Shown: positions 16,379-25,175 of the stretch, one piece after another | Layout of the letters: each line of letters starts with the position of its first letter | Position numbering within the stretch: the stretch's first letter is position 1 | Program-made: the position numbers and the translations under genes | The notes under the pieces: model-generated | What the model was told of the DNA's origin: nothing | Databases searched by the model: none | Seen by the model: only the letters and a program-made list of their open reading frames with translations | NCBI RefSeq assembly: GCF_021245725.1 | Contig: NZ_JAJGSX010000018.1 | Location: forward strand, 62,001-126,000 | Length of the DNA: 64,000 nucleotides | Source: Pseudonocardia sp. TRM90224 | GTDB taxonomy: Bacteria; Actinomycetota; Actinomycetes; Mycobacteriales; Pseudonocardiaceae | Reading direction: 5' to 3'

Positions 16379-17937
16379 CAATCTCGCGGCGTTCGTTCGT
16401 CCGGCTCGGCGCGGCCGGTCTGCTGCTTCCGGCAGCCGCGGGCTGCGGCGTGCGCCTCGGTGGGCTGTCCGCCGGCAACAACTCGGCGCAGGGCAGCGCG
16501 GGCAGCGAGCTGAGCAGCGCAGCGCCGCTGCCGGCGCCCTTCACCCGCCCGCTGCCGATCCCCGACGTGCTCGCCCCGGTGCGCAGCGACGCCGAGGGCG
16601 ATCACTACGAGATCACCCAACGCGCGGCGCAGGCGGAGCTCCTGCCGGGGCTCCCCACCGAGGTCTGGGGCTACAACGGCACGTTCCCCGGCCCGACGAT
16701 CGTGTCGCAGCGCGGCCGGCCGACGATCGTCACCCATCGGAACGAGCTGCCGGTGCCGGTTGTGGTGCACCTGCACGGCGGGCGCACTCCCGCCGAGCAC
16801 GACGGCTACCCGACCGACATGATCCTTCCGGTCGGCGGTGCGGATCACGGCCATCAGATGGGCGGGATGTCGGCGACGGGCAGCCGGGCCTACGTCTATC
16901 CGATGGACCAGCCCGCGGCGACGCTCTGGTACCACGACCACCGCATGGACTTCACGGGCCCGCAGGTCTACCGCGGGCTGGCCGGCTTCCACCTCGTCCA
17001 CGACGACGCCGAGGACGCGCTCGGCCTGCCGGCGAGCGATCGCGACATCCCACTGATGATCACCGATCGGGCGTTCGCCGCCGACGGCTCGTTCGCCTAC
17101 CCCTCGGTGGACCCGTCGCTGACCGGGACGCCGGGAGTCACCGCCGAGTACATGAGCGGTGTGCTGGGCGACTGCATCTTGGTCAACGGTGCGCCGTGGC
17201 CCGTGCTGGAGGTCGACGCCGCGCGGTATCGGTTCCGGCTGCTCAACGCGTCGAACGCGCGGCGCTACCAGCTGGAGCTCGACCCGCCGGCGCCGATGGT
17301 GCAGGTCGGGAGCGACCTCGGACTGCTCGCAGCACCGGTCGCGCACGAGCGGATCGACATCGCGCAGGCGGAGCGGTTCGACATCGTGATCGACTTCTCG
17401 CGGTACGCCGTCGGCGACGAGGTGACGCTGGTCAACCGGTACGGCTCCGGCGGCGCCGCGTACGTCATGCGGTTCCGGGTGGCCCGCCGCGCGCCCGACG
17501 GCAGCCGGATCCCGCAGCGCCTCGCCGACGTCCGCCTGCTGACGCCGTCGGACACGATGGTGCGGCGCTCGTTCGTCTTCGCGCGCGGTGGCGCCGAGGC
17601 GCACGGCATGACGCTGTGGACGGTGAACGACCAGCCGTTCGACCCCGCCTTCTCGCACGCCGACCCCCGGCTCGGATCGGTCGAGCTGTGGCGGGTGCGC
17701 GCGTTGAACGTCGAGCACCCGTTCCACATCCACCTCGCGCAGTTCCAGGTGCTCGGCAAGGGCGGGCAGGGCCCCGGCCGGTTCGACGGCGGCTGGAAGG
17801 ACACCGTCAACCTCGACAACGGCGATCACGCCGACCTGCTGGTCCGCTTCGACGGCCACCGCGGCCGGTACGTGCTGCACTGCCACAACCTGGAGCACGA
17901 GGACATGATGATGATGGCCAACTTCGACGTGGTGTGA
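16375..17937 (+). CDS. Multicopper oxidase, TAT-exported
   Basis: Secreted or surface oxidase of 520 residues. The TAT signal is SRRSFVRLGAAGLLLPAAAGC (about 4-24); the Cys at 24 may be a lipid anchor. Copper sites are all visible: VHLHGG (His 132, 134), WYHDHRMD (His 187, 189), HPFHIHLAQF near the C-terminus, and HCHNLEHEDMMMM for the type 1 and trinuclear sites. The order fits three-domain cupredoxin enzymes of the CueO/SpoA/bilirubin-oxidase type. The Met/His-rich stretch (DHGHQMGGM, 158-165) may bind Cu(I). The gene is divergent from the two-component system. Substrate unknown (phenols, Cu(I) or Mn). Confidence 0.9.
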   Translation: MTISRRSFVRLGAAGLLLPAAAGCGVRLGGLSAGNNSAQGSAGSELSSAAPLPAPFTRPLPIPDVLAPVRSDAEGDHYEITQRAAQAELLPGLPTEVWGYNGTFPGPTIVSQRGRPTIVTHRNELPVPVVVHLHGGRTPAEHDGYPTDMILPVGGADHGHQMGGMSATGSRAYVYPMDQPAATLWYHDHRMDFTGPQVYRGLAGFHLVHDDAEDALGLPASDRDIPLMITDRAFAADGSFAYPSVDPSLTGTPGVTAEYMSGVLGDCILVNGAPWPVLEVDAARYRFRLLNASNARRYQLELDPPAPMVQVGSDLGLLAAPVAHERIDIAQAERFDIVIDFSRYAVGDEVTLVNRYGSGGAAYVMRFRVARRAPDGSRIPQRLADVRLLTPSDTMVRRSFVFARGGAEAHGMTLWTVNDQPFDPAFSHADPRLGSVELWRVRALNVEHPFHIHLAQFQVLGKGGQGPGRFDGGWKDTVNLDNGDHADLLVRFDGHRGRYVLHCHNLEHEDMMMMANFDVV

Positions 17938-17955
17938 ACGGCCTTCCGCACGCGA

Positions 17956-18010
17956 GGGCAGGAAAGCCACTTTCCGGCCCCCACAGGGCAGGAAAGTGGC
18001 TTTCCTGCCC
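17956..18010. repeat. GGGCAGGAAAG palindrome, copy 1
   Basis: GGGCAGGAAAG-CCA-CTTTCCGGCCC followed by GGGCAGGAAAG-TGG-CTTTCCTGCCC. Each half is a hairpin and the two halves also pair with each other. It lies between the convergent multicopper oxidase and MFS genes. It is nearly identical to 38950-39004, including the preceding CCTTCCGCACG. Confidence 0.85.
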
Positions 18011-18096
18011 TCCCCCAACCTCCGGTGAGCTGCGCGGAGGGGGTCCGATCCCGGGCCTGGCCGAACCGACGGACCAGCTGCCCGCCCGCGGGCTGG

Positions 18097-19515
18097 CTAC
18101 GCCGGCTTCGGTACCCGCCGGCTGCTGACGAGCGTCAGGGCCGTCAACGCCGCCACCCCCGCGAGCCCCGCCGAGACCAGCAGCACCGTTGTCGCGGCCG
18201 TCGCGTAGCCCTGCTCGGCGGGCCCGGCCGTCCCGACGAGCCGCGCGGTGAACAGCGCGCCGAGCGCGGCGGTGCCGATGCCCGCGCCGAGCGACGCGAG
18301 GCTGGTGACCGTGCCGGCGACCATCCCGGCACGCGACTTCGCGGTGACGTTCATGGCCACCGTGAAGACCGGCGAGCCGGCGAGCCCGCCGCCCAGGCCC
18401 CAGAGCAGGAGCGCCGGCAGCAGCGCGAGCGGGTGCACGGCGGGTGAGATCACCACCGCGGCCCAGACCGCCCCGGCCGCCTTGATCCCGTAGCCGGCGG
18501 CGATGAGGTGGCCGGGCGCCATCCGGGCCTGCAGCTTGCCCCCGACCAACCCCATGCCGATCTGGGCGAGGAATACCGGCGCGAGCAGCAGCCCGGTCTG
18601 CGTCGGCGCCAGGTGCAGCGAACCGTCGAGGAACTGCACCAGGTAGACGGTGCCGCCGATGGTCAGCACGCGGGAGAGGAAGATCGCCACCGCGGCGCCG
18701 GTGAAGGCCGGCACCCGGAAGAGGTCCAGGTCGAGCGTCGGCGCTGCGACCCTGCGCTGGAGCACGAGGAAGCAGACGATGCCGGTGCCCGCGACCCCGA
18801 GCTGGACGAGCGTCGCCGCGGACGTCCAGCCCTGCTCGCCACCGCGCAGCAGCCCGTACGTCAGCAGCCCGAGCGACCCGATGAGCAGCAGCGTCCCGGC
18901 CCGGTCCAGCGGCTTCGGGTCGGGCGAGCAGACGTCGGACGGCAGCACCCGCCACGCCAGCACCAGCGCGCCGATCCCGAACGGGATGTTGATCAGGAAC
19001 ATCGACCGCCAGCCCAGCGTGTCCACCAGCACGCCGCCGAGCAGCGGCGCGACCAGCCCGGCGGCGCTGGCCAGCGAGCCCCACTTGGCGATCGCCATCG
19101 CCCGCGCGCTGCCCTCGTACGCGTGGCTGATCAGCGGCAACGCGTTCACCATCAGGATCGCGCCGCCGATGCCCTGCACCGCGCGGGCGGCGTCGAGCTG
19201 CACGATGTCACCGGCGAGACCGCACGCCAGCGACGCGAGCGTGAAGAGTGCGAGGCCCCCGAGGTGGACCCGGCGCCGGCCCCAGCGGTCGGAGAGGCTG
19301 CCGACGGCCTGGTTCACCGCGCCCATCGTGATGACGTAGGCGACGACGACCCACTGCACGCCCGCGAGCGGACCGCCGAGATCGGCGTGGATCGCGGGCA
19401 GGCCGATCGTGACGATGGTCAGGTCGATCACGACCAGCCCGCTGCCGATGGCGACCAGCCCGAGCACGGCTCGCGCCCGCGGCGTGACGGGCTCGGTTGA
19501 CGGCGTCGAACGCAC
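18097..19515 (-). CDS. MFS drug-efflux transporter (DHA2/EmrB type)
   Basis: Transporter of 472 residues with about fourteen membrane segments. DHA2 motifs: VVIDLTIVTIGLPAIHADLGG in TM1, GSLSDRWGRRRVHLGG (motif A, between TM2 and TM3), RAVQGIGGAILMVNALPLISHAY (motif B), and PLLGGVLVDTLGWRSMFLINIPFG (motif C, antiporter). I chose GTG at 19515 for the AGGGAGG eight bases upstream. It lies 107 bases downstream of the P450 gene on the same strand and may belong to its operon, so efflux of the P450 substrate or product is possible; the palindrome at 17956 would end the transcript. Confidence 0.88.
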   Translation of the reverse strand: MRSTPSTEPVTPRARAVLGLVAIGSGLVVIDLTIVTIGLPAIHADLGGPLAGVQWVVVAYVITMGAVNQAVGSLSDRWGRRRVHLGGLALFTLASLACGLAGDIVQLDAARAVQGIGGAILMVNALPLISHAYEGSARAMAIAKWGSLASAAGLVAPLLGGVLVDTLGWRSMFLINIPFGIGALVLAWRVLPSDVCSPDPKPLDRAGTLLLIGSLGLLTYGLLRGGEQGWTSAATLVQLGVAGTGIVCFLVLQRRVAAPTLDLDLFRVPAFTGAAVAIFLSRVLTIGGTVYLVQFLDGSLHLAPTQTGLLLAPVFLAQIGMGLVGGKLQARMAPGHLIAAGYGIKAAGAVWAAVVISPAVHPLALLPALLLWGLGGGLAGSPVFTVAMNVTAKSRAGMVAGTVTSLASLGAGIGTAALGALFTARLVGTAGPAEQGYATAATTVLLVSAGLAGVAALTALTLVSSRRVPKPA

Positions 19516-19622
19516 CCTGCATACCTCCCTGCCGAACGAACTCGGCGAGAACGCTATGCAGCCCCTCGCTGACTCGAACCGCGTACGCAGCCAAGCCGTA
19601 TCGCGTTCCGGCCAAACCGGCG

Positions 19623-20801
19623 TCACCAGGTGACGTGGACGGCCACCGGGCCGGTGTCGGCGTGGGCACGGACCCACTCGATGTCGTGCACGGAGCCGAC
19701 CAGCCGCAGGTCCGGGAGCTGTCGCGACAACGCGGCCAGGGCCACCCCGAGCTCCAGCCTGGCCAACGCCGCCCCGAGGCAGTGGTGCGGGCCGCGGCCG
19801 AAGGCGAGCTGGCGGTCCACCTCCCGCTGGAAACGGCCGGGGTCGAACCGGTCGGGATCGGCGAAGTGCTCCGGGTCGCGGGCAGCCGCACCGAGCCGGG
19901 CGAGCACCAGGTCACCCGCCCGGATCCGGACCCCGGCCAGCTCGACATCGGCGTGCGCCCACCGCGGGAAGACCTCGCCGATCAACCCGATCTGCATCCG
20001 CGCGACCTCCTCGACGGTTGCAGCCAGCTCGTCCGGCGGCGCGATGCCGACCTTCGCGAACCGCCCCTCCGTGACGAGCAGGGTCGCGCCGACGGCGATC
20101 GCATTGGTCGCGGTGAGGTAGCCGGACGCCAGCACGGTGAGCGCGAGCGTGGTCAGCTCGGCGTCGTCCAAGCGCCCGTCGTCGGTGTCGCGCACGGTGA
20201 TCAACGCGCTGAGCAGATCGTCGCCGAGCGACCCGCGTTTGGCCGCGACCAGTCCCGCGACATACGCGCCGAACTCCGCCCACGCCTGCTGCACACCTGC
20301 TTCGGCGGCGCCGGCGACGAAGTCGGCCCGGCTCGCCGCGTCGGCGAGCGCGCGGAACCGCTCCCGGTCGGTCGGCACCACCCCGAGCAGCTCCGCGATC
20401 ACCCCGATCGAGAGCGGCGCGGCGAAGTCGGCGACCAGGTCGGCGGGCGGCCCGGTGTCCTCGACCCCGGCGGCGAGCTCGGCCGCCAGCTCCTCGACGC
20501 GGGGCCGCAGCGCCTCTACCCGGCGCGGTGTGAACGCCTTGCCGACCAGGCGCCGCAACCGCGAGTGCGGTTCGCCGTCCTGCAGCAGGGTCGCGCCGCC
20601 TTCGCCGCCCGTGCCCGGCGCCGCGACGCCGAACCGCGGGTCGCCGAGCACGGCCGCGACCGCGTCGTACGAGGTCACCAGCCAGGCCGGGCGACCGTCG
20701 GCGGTGGTCACGGCGGCCACCGGAGCCTCGGCCCGCAGCTCGGCGTAGGCCGGTGGTGGTTGGAGCGGCTCGGGGAGATCGAGCGGGAGGGTCCTGGTCA
20801 T
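19623..20801 (-). CDS. Cytochrome P450 with atypical I-helix
   Basis: Soluble bacterial P450 of 392 residues. The haem loop is AFGRGPHHCLGAALARLEL (Cys about 340) and the K-helix ExxR is EEVAR. The I-helix reads LTVLASGYLTATNAIAV: Gly and Thr are kept, but the acidic residue of the usual A-G-x-(D/E)-T is Leu. That acid takes part in proton delivery to bound oxygen, so chemistry may be altered or substrate-assisted. Start ATG 20801, with GAAAGG eight bases upstream. Divergent from a TetR gene, with two operator-like repeats between. No ferredoxin gene adjacent. Substrate unknown. Confidence 0.88.
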   Translation of the reverse strand: MTRTLPLDLPEPLQPPPAYAELRAEAPVAAVTTADGRPAWLVTSYDAVAAVLGDPRFGVAAPGTGGEGGATLLQDGEPHSRLRRLVGKAFTPRRVEALRPRVEELAAELAAGVEDTGPPADLVADFAAPLSIGVIAELLGVVPTDRERFRALADAASRADFVAGAAEAGVQQAWAEFGAYVAGLVAAKRGSLGDDLLSALITVRDTDDGRLDDAELTTLALTVLASGYLTATNAIAVGATLLVTEGRFAKVGIAPPDELAATVEEVARMQIGLIGEVFPRWAHADVELAGVRIRAGDLVLARLGAAARDPEHFADPDRFDPGRFQREVDRQLAFGRGPHHCLGAALARLELGVALAALSRQLPDLRLVGSVHDIEWVRAHADTGPVAVHVTW

Positions 20802-20816
20802 CGTCAGCACCTTTCG

Positions 20817-20842
20817 TTTTACGTTGCAGTCGCAATGTAAAA
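20817..20842. promoter_or_regulatory. TetR-type operator 1 between P450 and TetR
   Basis: TTTTACGTTGC-AGTC-GCAATGTAAAA, an inverted repeat with one mismatch in eleven, directly before the P450 start. Confidence 0.7.
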
Positions 20843-20856
20843 CAGATGCGGCGGTT

Positions 20857-20880
20857 TTTCAATGCAGGTGCACTGTGAAA
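20857..20880. promoter_or_regulatory. TetR-type operator 2 between P450 and TetR
   Basis: TTTCAATGCA-GG-TGCACTGTGAAA, a weaker inverted repeat whose half-sites resemble those of operator 1. It ends ten bases before the TetR start. Confidence 0.5.
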
Positions 20881-20890
20881 GCATGGCCCC

Positions 20891-21475
20891 ATGCCGAAGG
20901 TGGTCGACCACCACGAACGCCGCACCCGGATCGCCGCCGCGCTGCTCCAGGTCGCCGCCGACCGCGGGATCGAGGCGGTCAGCCTGCGGCACGTCGCCAC
21001 CGAGGCCGGCGTCTCGTCCGGGATGGTGCAGCACTACTTCCGCACCAAGGACGAGATGATGACGTTCGCGCTGGCGGTGGTCGCCGAGAACGTCATGGCC
21101 CGGATGGCCGGCCAGCCCGTGGCGGAGACGCCCGCCGCGATGATCCGGGCGCTCGTGATCGAGCTGCTGCCCTTCGACGAGCAGCGGCGGATCGAGGGCC
21201 GCGTGCTGCTGGCGTTCCACGCGCACGCCACGAACAACCCGACCATCGCGGCGCTGCTGCGCGAGAACGCCGACCAGCTCCGGACGTACCTCGCCGAGCG
21301 GATCCGGACCGAGCAGGCGGCGGGGACGACCACCGCCGCCCTCGACGCGGGCCACATCGCCACAGGGCTGCTCGCGCTGGCCGACGGGCTCGGCGTCAAC
21401 GTCCTCGTCGAGCACTACACCGCCGACGAGGCGCTCGCGACGTTCGACGCGTACCTGACGGCCGTGCTCGGTTGA
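20891..21475 (+). CDS. TetR-family repressor (BetI-like)
   Basis: Regulator of 194 residues. The N-terminal helix-turn-helix is GIEAVSLRHVATEAGVSSGMVQHYFRTKDEMM (about 26-57), followed by a helical ligand domain with a conserved ALADGLGVNVLVEHY near the end. It is divergent from the P450 gene with two operator-like repeats in the 89-base gap, so it probably represses the P450 (and perhaps the MFS exporter) and itself. It resembles the TetR at 30548 in its first 15 residues (PKVVDHHERR against PKIVDHDERR). Confidence 0.88.
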   Translation: MPKVVDHHERRTRIAAALLQVAADRGIEAVSLRHVATEAGVSSGMVQHYFRTKDEMMTFALAVVAENVMARMAGQPVAETPAAMIRALVIELLPFDEQRRIEGRVLLAFHAHATNNPTIAALLRENADQLRTYLAERIRTEQAAGTTTAALDAGHIATGLLALADGLGVNVLVEHYTADEALATFDAYLTAVLG

Positions 21476-21500
21476 CGCTTCCCGCGTACGCTTGGCTCCC

Positions 21501-22268
21501 GTGTCGATTTCCGGCCAGCTGCTGCGGATCGTGCAGCCGCCGATGGGTGCGGCGCTCGTCGCCACCATCGCGCTCGGGAGGAGCGCGACGGGGCACGAGC
21601 ACGCGCACGTCGGGCTGCACCAGATCGCGTGGGCACGCACGGGCGTGCTGCGCATCTCGATCGGCCCGACCACGTGGGTGCTGCCACCGAGCCGCGCGCT
21701 GTGGATCCCCGCCGACGTGCCGCACCGCACATCCGCCCCGACCCCGACCTCGCTGCAGAGCATCTACCTGCGTCGCGAGCGCTGCCCCGACCGCTGGACG
21801 GAGCCGACGGTGCTCGCGGTCGGCCCGCTGCTCGCGGCGTTGATCGACCACCTGTGCACGGTCGACCTCGGCGACGCGGAACGGGCCCGCGCCGAGGAGG
21901 TGCTGCTCGACCAGCTCGCGCCGGCGCCGGTCGCGTCCGTCGAGCTGGTGTGGCCGGTCGACGGCCGGGCGCGGGCGGTCGCCGACGCCCTCGCGGCCGA
22001 CCCCACCGACCAGCGCGACACCGCTGCGCTCGCCCGCATGGCCGGCACCAGCGAGCGCACCCTCACCCGGCTGTTCCAGCAGGAGACCGGGTTCGGCCCC
22101 GGCCGGTGGCGCACCCGGCTCAGGGTGCGCCACGCGCTGGAACTGCTGGCCACGGGCGTGCCGGTGGGGGCGGTCGCGAACCGGGTCGGCTACGGGACGT
22201 CGAGCGCGTTCGTAGCGGCGTTCCGGCGAGAACTGGGGGCCACCCCCGCAGCGATCTTCGGAAGCTGA
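21501..22268 (+). CDS. AraC-family regulator with cupin N-terminus
   Basis: Regulator of 255 residues. The N-terminal cupin-like part (HEHAHVGLHQIAWARTGVLRI, then LPPSRALWIPADVPH) is followed by a C-terminal AraC double helix-turn-helix: DTAALARMAGTSERTLTRLFQQETGFGPGRWRTRLRVRHALELL and VPVGAVANRVGYGTSSAFVAAFRRELGATPAAIF. Regulators of this shape (NimR/YbfI-like) often control a neighbouring MFS pump; the nearest is at 18097-19515. I chose GTG 21501 over TTG 21492. Convergent with the deiminase-like gene after 35 bases. Confidence 0.85.
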   Translation: MSISGQLLRIVQPPMGAALVATIALGRSATGHEHAHVGLHQIAWARTGVLRISIGPTTWVLPPSRALWIPADVPHRTSAPTPTSLQSIYLRRERCPDRWTEPTVLAVGPLLAALIDHLCTVDLGDAERARAEEVLLDQLAPAPVASVELVWPVDGRARAVADALAADPTDQRDTAALARMAGTSERTLTRLFQQETGFGPGRWRTRLRVRHALELLATGVPVGAVANRVGYGTSSAFVAAFRRELGATPAAIFGS

Positions 22269-22303
22269 CCACGACCACCCGAAGGCGCCGGCCAGGTCGG
22301 TTG

Positions 22304-23191
22304 CTACCGGCGGACGAGGGGCAGCGTCGCGCAGTGCAGCCCGCCGGGGAAGCGGGTGATCTCGGAGAAGTCGACCATCACGGGCGTGATGCCGCGGCGG
22401 CGCAGCTCCTCGGCGATGCGCTCGTCCGTGTGCTGGACGACGAGCCGGTCGGGTCCGAGCGCGACGGTGTTCACCGCTAGCCCGCGCACCTCTTCCGCGG
22501 TGACCTCGATCAGGTCGAAGCGCGACTCCAGGTACTCGCGGCTCTTCGCGGTGAACGCCGCCGGGTTGTAGAGCCCGACCTCCGGCGAGGCCAGCGTGAA
22601 GTGCACGTCGAGGTGCACGACGGCGAGCTGGTCGAACTCCAGCGCAACGACGTCGCGCCTGATGCCGGCCGCCACCAGCGCCGCGCGGAACGACTCGACG
22701 CCGGCTTCGTCGGTGCTCTCCCCGCGCCCCACCAGCACGTCGTCCTTCGTGACGAGCACGTCGCCGCCCTCGATGGTGCCGCTCTCCAGCTCGTGCACCT
22801 TCGACAGCCGCGGCAGCAGCGACGCCAGCCCCTTCTGCTCGCCGCGCCGGAACTCCGTCGCCGGTCGGGCGAGGAAGAACGTGTCGTCGACGGCGAACCC
22901 CATGTCCCGCGTGTAGAGCTGCAGCGCGCAGTCGACGTCGTCGGCCCAGTGCACGGTCACGCCGTGCGCCTCGAGCAGGGTCACCAGCCCGGCGTGCTGC
23001 TTCGCCGCGACCTCCGCGTCGGGCTCCTCGAGGCGGAACCGGCTGATGAAGTCGGCGGTGAACTCGTCCAGCTCCGCGGGCTCCTCGCCGAGGATCTCCT
23101 TCAGTGTGAAGGGCTTGTGCGGCCCGAGCAGCACCTCGCGCAGCTCCCCCACGTCGCTGCTGACGCCGATCTCGATGGTCGATCCGCTCAT
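22304..23191 (-). CDS. Arginine-deiminase-fold hydrolase (dimethylargininase-like), paralogue 1
   Basis: Guanidino-modifying enzyme of 295 residues. Catalytic features of the DDAH/arginine deiminase fold are present: YTRDMGF, SGTIEGGDVLV (Glu), VVHLDVHFTL (His) and the nucleophile Cys in GGLHCATLPLVRR near the C-terminus. These enzymes attack guanidines, releasing ammonia or an amine and leaving a ureido group. Substrate unknown: dimethylarginine, arginine or another guanidine. It is the last gene of the nine-gene minus-strand run; its ATG overlaps the M20 stop. A second copy lies at 31141-32022. Confidence 0.8.
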   Translation of the reverse strand: MSGSTIEIGVSSDVGELREVLLGPHKPFTLKEILGEEPAELDEFTADFISRFRLEEPDAEVAAKQHAGLVTLLEAHGVTVHWADDVDCALQLYTRDMGFAVDDTFFLARPATEFRRGEQKGLASLLPRLSKVHELESGTIEGGDVLVTKDDVLVGRGESTDEAGVESFRAALVAAGIRRDVVALEFDQLAVVHLDVHFTLASPEVGLYNPAAFTAKSREYLESRFDLIEVTAEEVRGLAVNTVALGPDRLVVQHTDERIAEELRRRGITPVMVDFSEITRFPGGLHCATLPLVRR

Positions 23192-24336
23192 GTCTCTCCG
23201 TTCGTCGTGATGCTTGCCAGCAGCCGCCTCGTGACGGCGGTGTGCAGTGCGACCCCGTGCTCCAGCGCCTGCTCGTCGATGAGCAGGCGCGGCGAGTGCA
23301 CCGGGCCGGACGGAAGGTGCGCGGCCCCCGCGCCGAGGAAGGCCATCGCGCCGGGCACCCCAGCGAGCACCGCGGAGAAGTCCTCCGAGGCCATCACCGG
23401 AGTGGGCAGCTCGTGCACCATGAGGTACTCCCGCGCGGCGGCCCCGACGTGCGCGGCGACGGCGGCGTCGTTGACCGTCACGCCGCACGGGTTGCTCCAG
23501 AGCACCGCGGCATCGGCGTCGTGCGCGGCCGCGATGCCGGCCACGACGCTGTCGAGCCGCGTGCGCACCGCGGCCCGGGTCGGCTCCGAGACCGCGCGGA
23601 CGGTCCCCGCGAGCTCCGCCGTGCTCGGCAGGACGTTGGGCGCGTCGCCGGCCTTGATCCGGCCGACGGTGAGCACCGCGGGATCCCACGCGTCGGCCGT
23701 CGCGGGCACGACCGTCGCCAGCTGGCCGACGATCGCGCAGGCCACGGTGATCGGGTCGACGGCCTCGTGCGGGACGGAGCCATGCCCGCCCGAACCGCGC
23801 ACGACGATCGTGAAGACGTCCGCGGAGGCCATCAGCGGGCCTGCCCGCAGCGCCACCGAGCCGGTCGGCAGCTGCGGGGTGACGTGCAGGGCGAACGCGG
23901 CGTCGACGCCGTCGAGCAGGCCCTCCTCGACCATCGCCGCGGCCCCGCCCGCGCCCTCCTCCCCCGGCTGGAACGCGAACACCACGCGGCCGGCCAGCTC
24001 GTTGCGCTGCGCGGCCAGCACGTGCGCGGCACCGAGCAGCATCGCCGTGTGCGCGTCGTGACCGCAGGCGTGCATGGCGCCGGGTACCTCCGACGCGAAG
24101 GCCAGCCCGGTCTCCTCCCACACCGGCAGCGCGTCGGTGTCGGCGCGCAACAACACCGTCGGGCCGGGCCGCGCGCCCTCCAGCGTCGCGACGACCGAGG
24201 TCAGCCGCTCGCCGGTGCGGACCTCCAGCTCGAGACCAGCGAGCGCGGCGAGCACAACCGATTGCGCGTACGGGTTGAGCAGCCCGATCTCGGGCCGCCG
24301 GTGCAGCACCCTCCGCACCTCGACGACATCGATCAC
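23188..24336 (-). CDS. M20 family amidohydrolase
   Basis: Zinc amidohydrolase of 382 residues of the hippurate/IAA-amino acid hydrolase group, which removes acyl or carbamoyl groups from amino acids. Metal ligands: MHACGHDAHTAM (Cys, His, Asp, His), FQPGEEGAGG (Glu) and ASEDFSAVL near the C-terminus. The lid domain has GSGGHGSVPHEAVDPI. The GTG start overlaps the DUF1028 stop (GTGA) and its own stop overlaps the next ATG, so it is tightly coupled. With a deiminase-fold enzyme downstream, an N-carbamoyl or N-acyl product is a reasonable substrate guess. Confidence 0.85.
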   Translation of the reverse strand: MIDVVEVRRVLHRRPEIGLLNPYAQSVVLAALAGLELEVRTGERLTSVVATLEGARPGPTVLLRADTDALPVWEETGLAFASEVPGAMHACGHDAHTAMLLGAAHVLAAQRNELAGRVVFAFQPGEEGAGGAAAMVEEGLLDGVDAAFALHVTPQLPTGSVALRAGPLMASADVFTIVVRGSGGHGSVPHEAVDPITVACAIVGQLATVVPATADAWDPAVLTVGRIKAGDAPNVLPSTAELAGTVRAVSEPTRAAVRTRLDSVVAGIAAAHDADAAVLWSNPCGVTVNDAAVAAHVGAAAREYLMVHELPTPVMASEDFSAVLAGVPGAMAFLGAGAAHLPSGPVHSPRLLIDEQALEHGVALHTAVTRRLLASITTNGET

Positions 24337-25175
24337 GGCGCAGCCCGGACTGCAAGGATCCGCTCGTAGAGCCGCGCCCAACCCGGGTGGGCATCGAGCA
24401 CAGACAGACGCTCGTGGTCCGGGCGCCCGGCGAGTGCACCCGCGACGCACGCCCAGAACGTCGGTTCCGGGTTGTCGCCGAACCCCCGCTGGATCTCACG
24501 CAGGTCCGCGACCACCGCGTCGAGACTGGTCCCAGCGACGATCCCCTGGATCGCGGCCCGCATGCGCCGGTCGGCGTGCTGGAGTGCGGCCAGCCGCCCC
24601 AGCTCGACCAGCGGCTGATGATGGTCGTCGACCCGGACGTCGACGAGCCGCTCACCGCCCGGCTCACCATCGACGACGAGCAGCGCGGCCGACTGCCTGC
24701 CGCGTACGTCACCGCCGAGCTTCTCGCCGGCCCGCAACGCGTCGAGCAGCCGGGACGCGAGGTCGCCTGTGGAAAGACCGAACCGCTCGGCCATCGCCGT
24801 CCAGATGCCGTCGGCGGCGAGCATGTTGCCCTGCGCCACCACCCCGTCGCCGGTGGCGGTGCCGGCGAACGGGACGCACGCGGTGCCCGTCCGGCCGGCC
24901 GCGGCACCGCGGGTGTCGACCAGGCCGACCTGCCGCAGCGGCGCCTGGTCGTCGGCGCCCAGCAGCCGCCGCACCGCGTCCGGCGGCGCGACCCCGGCCA
25001 CCAGCATGGCGGTCAGCTCGGCCGAGTGCGCCGCTCCGGGGATCGACTGCGTGACGCCGGCCCCGACCCCCGCGACGGCCCACGGCGCCGCCGCGCCCAC
25101 GGCGAACGCGTGCGACGCGACCGCCACCCCCAGCTGCCCGGTGCGGTCGCACCGGGCGGCGATCGAGAACGTCAT
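24333..25175 (-). CDS. DUF1028 family protein (Ntn-hydrolase-like)
   Basis: Protein of 280 residues that matches the DUF1028 family: it starts MTFSIAARCDRTGQLGVAVASHAFAVGA and contains GVGAGVTQSIP, then GVVAQGNMLAADGIWTAM. The family has an N-terminal-nucleophile hydrolase-like fold and is often found with peptidases and RidA-type genes; its reaction is not settled as far as I know. It lies between the SnoaL-like and M20 genes with four-base overlaps on both sides, which points to a step in the same pathway. Confidence 0.8.
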   Translation of the reverse strand: MTFSIAARCDRTGQLGVAVASHAFAVGAAAPWAVAGVGAGVTQSIPGAAHSAELTAMLVAGVAPPDAVRRLLGADDQAPLRQVGLVDTRGAAAGRTGTACVPFAGTATGDGVVAQGNMLAADGIWTAMAERFGLSTGDLASRLLDALRAGEKLGGDVRGRQSAALLVVDGEPGGERLVDVRVDDHHQPLVELGRLAALQHADRRMRAAIQGIVAGTSLDAVVADLREIQRGFGDNPEPTFWACVAGALAGRPDHERLSVLDAHPGWARLYERILAVRAAP

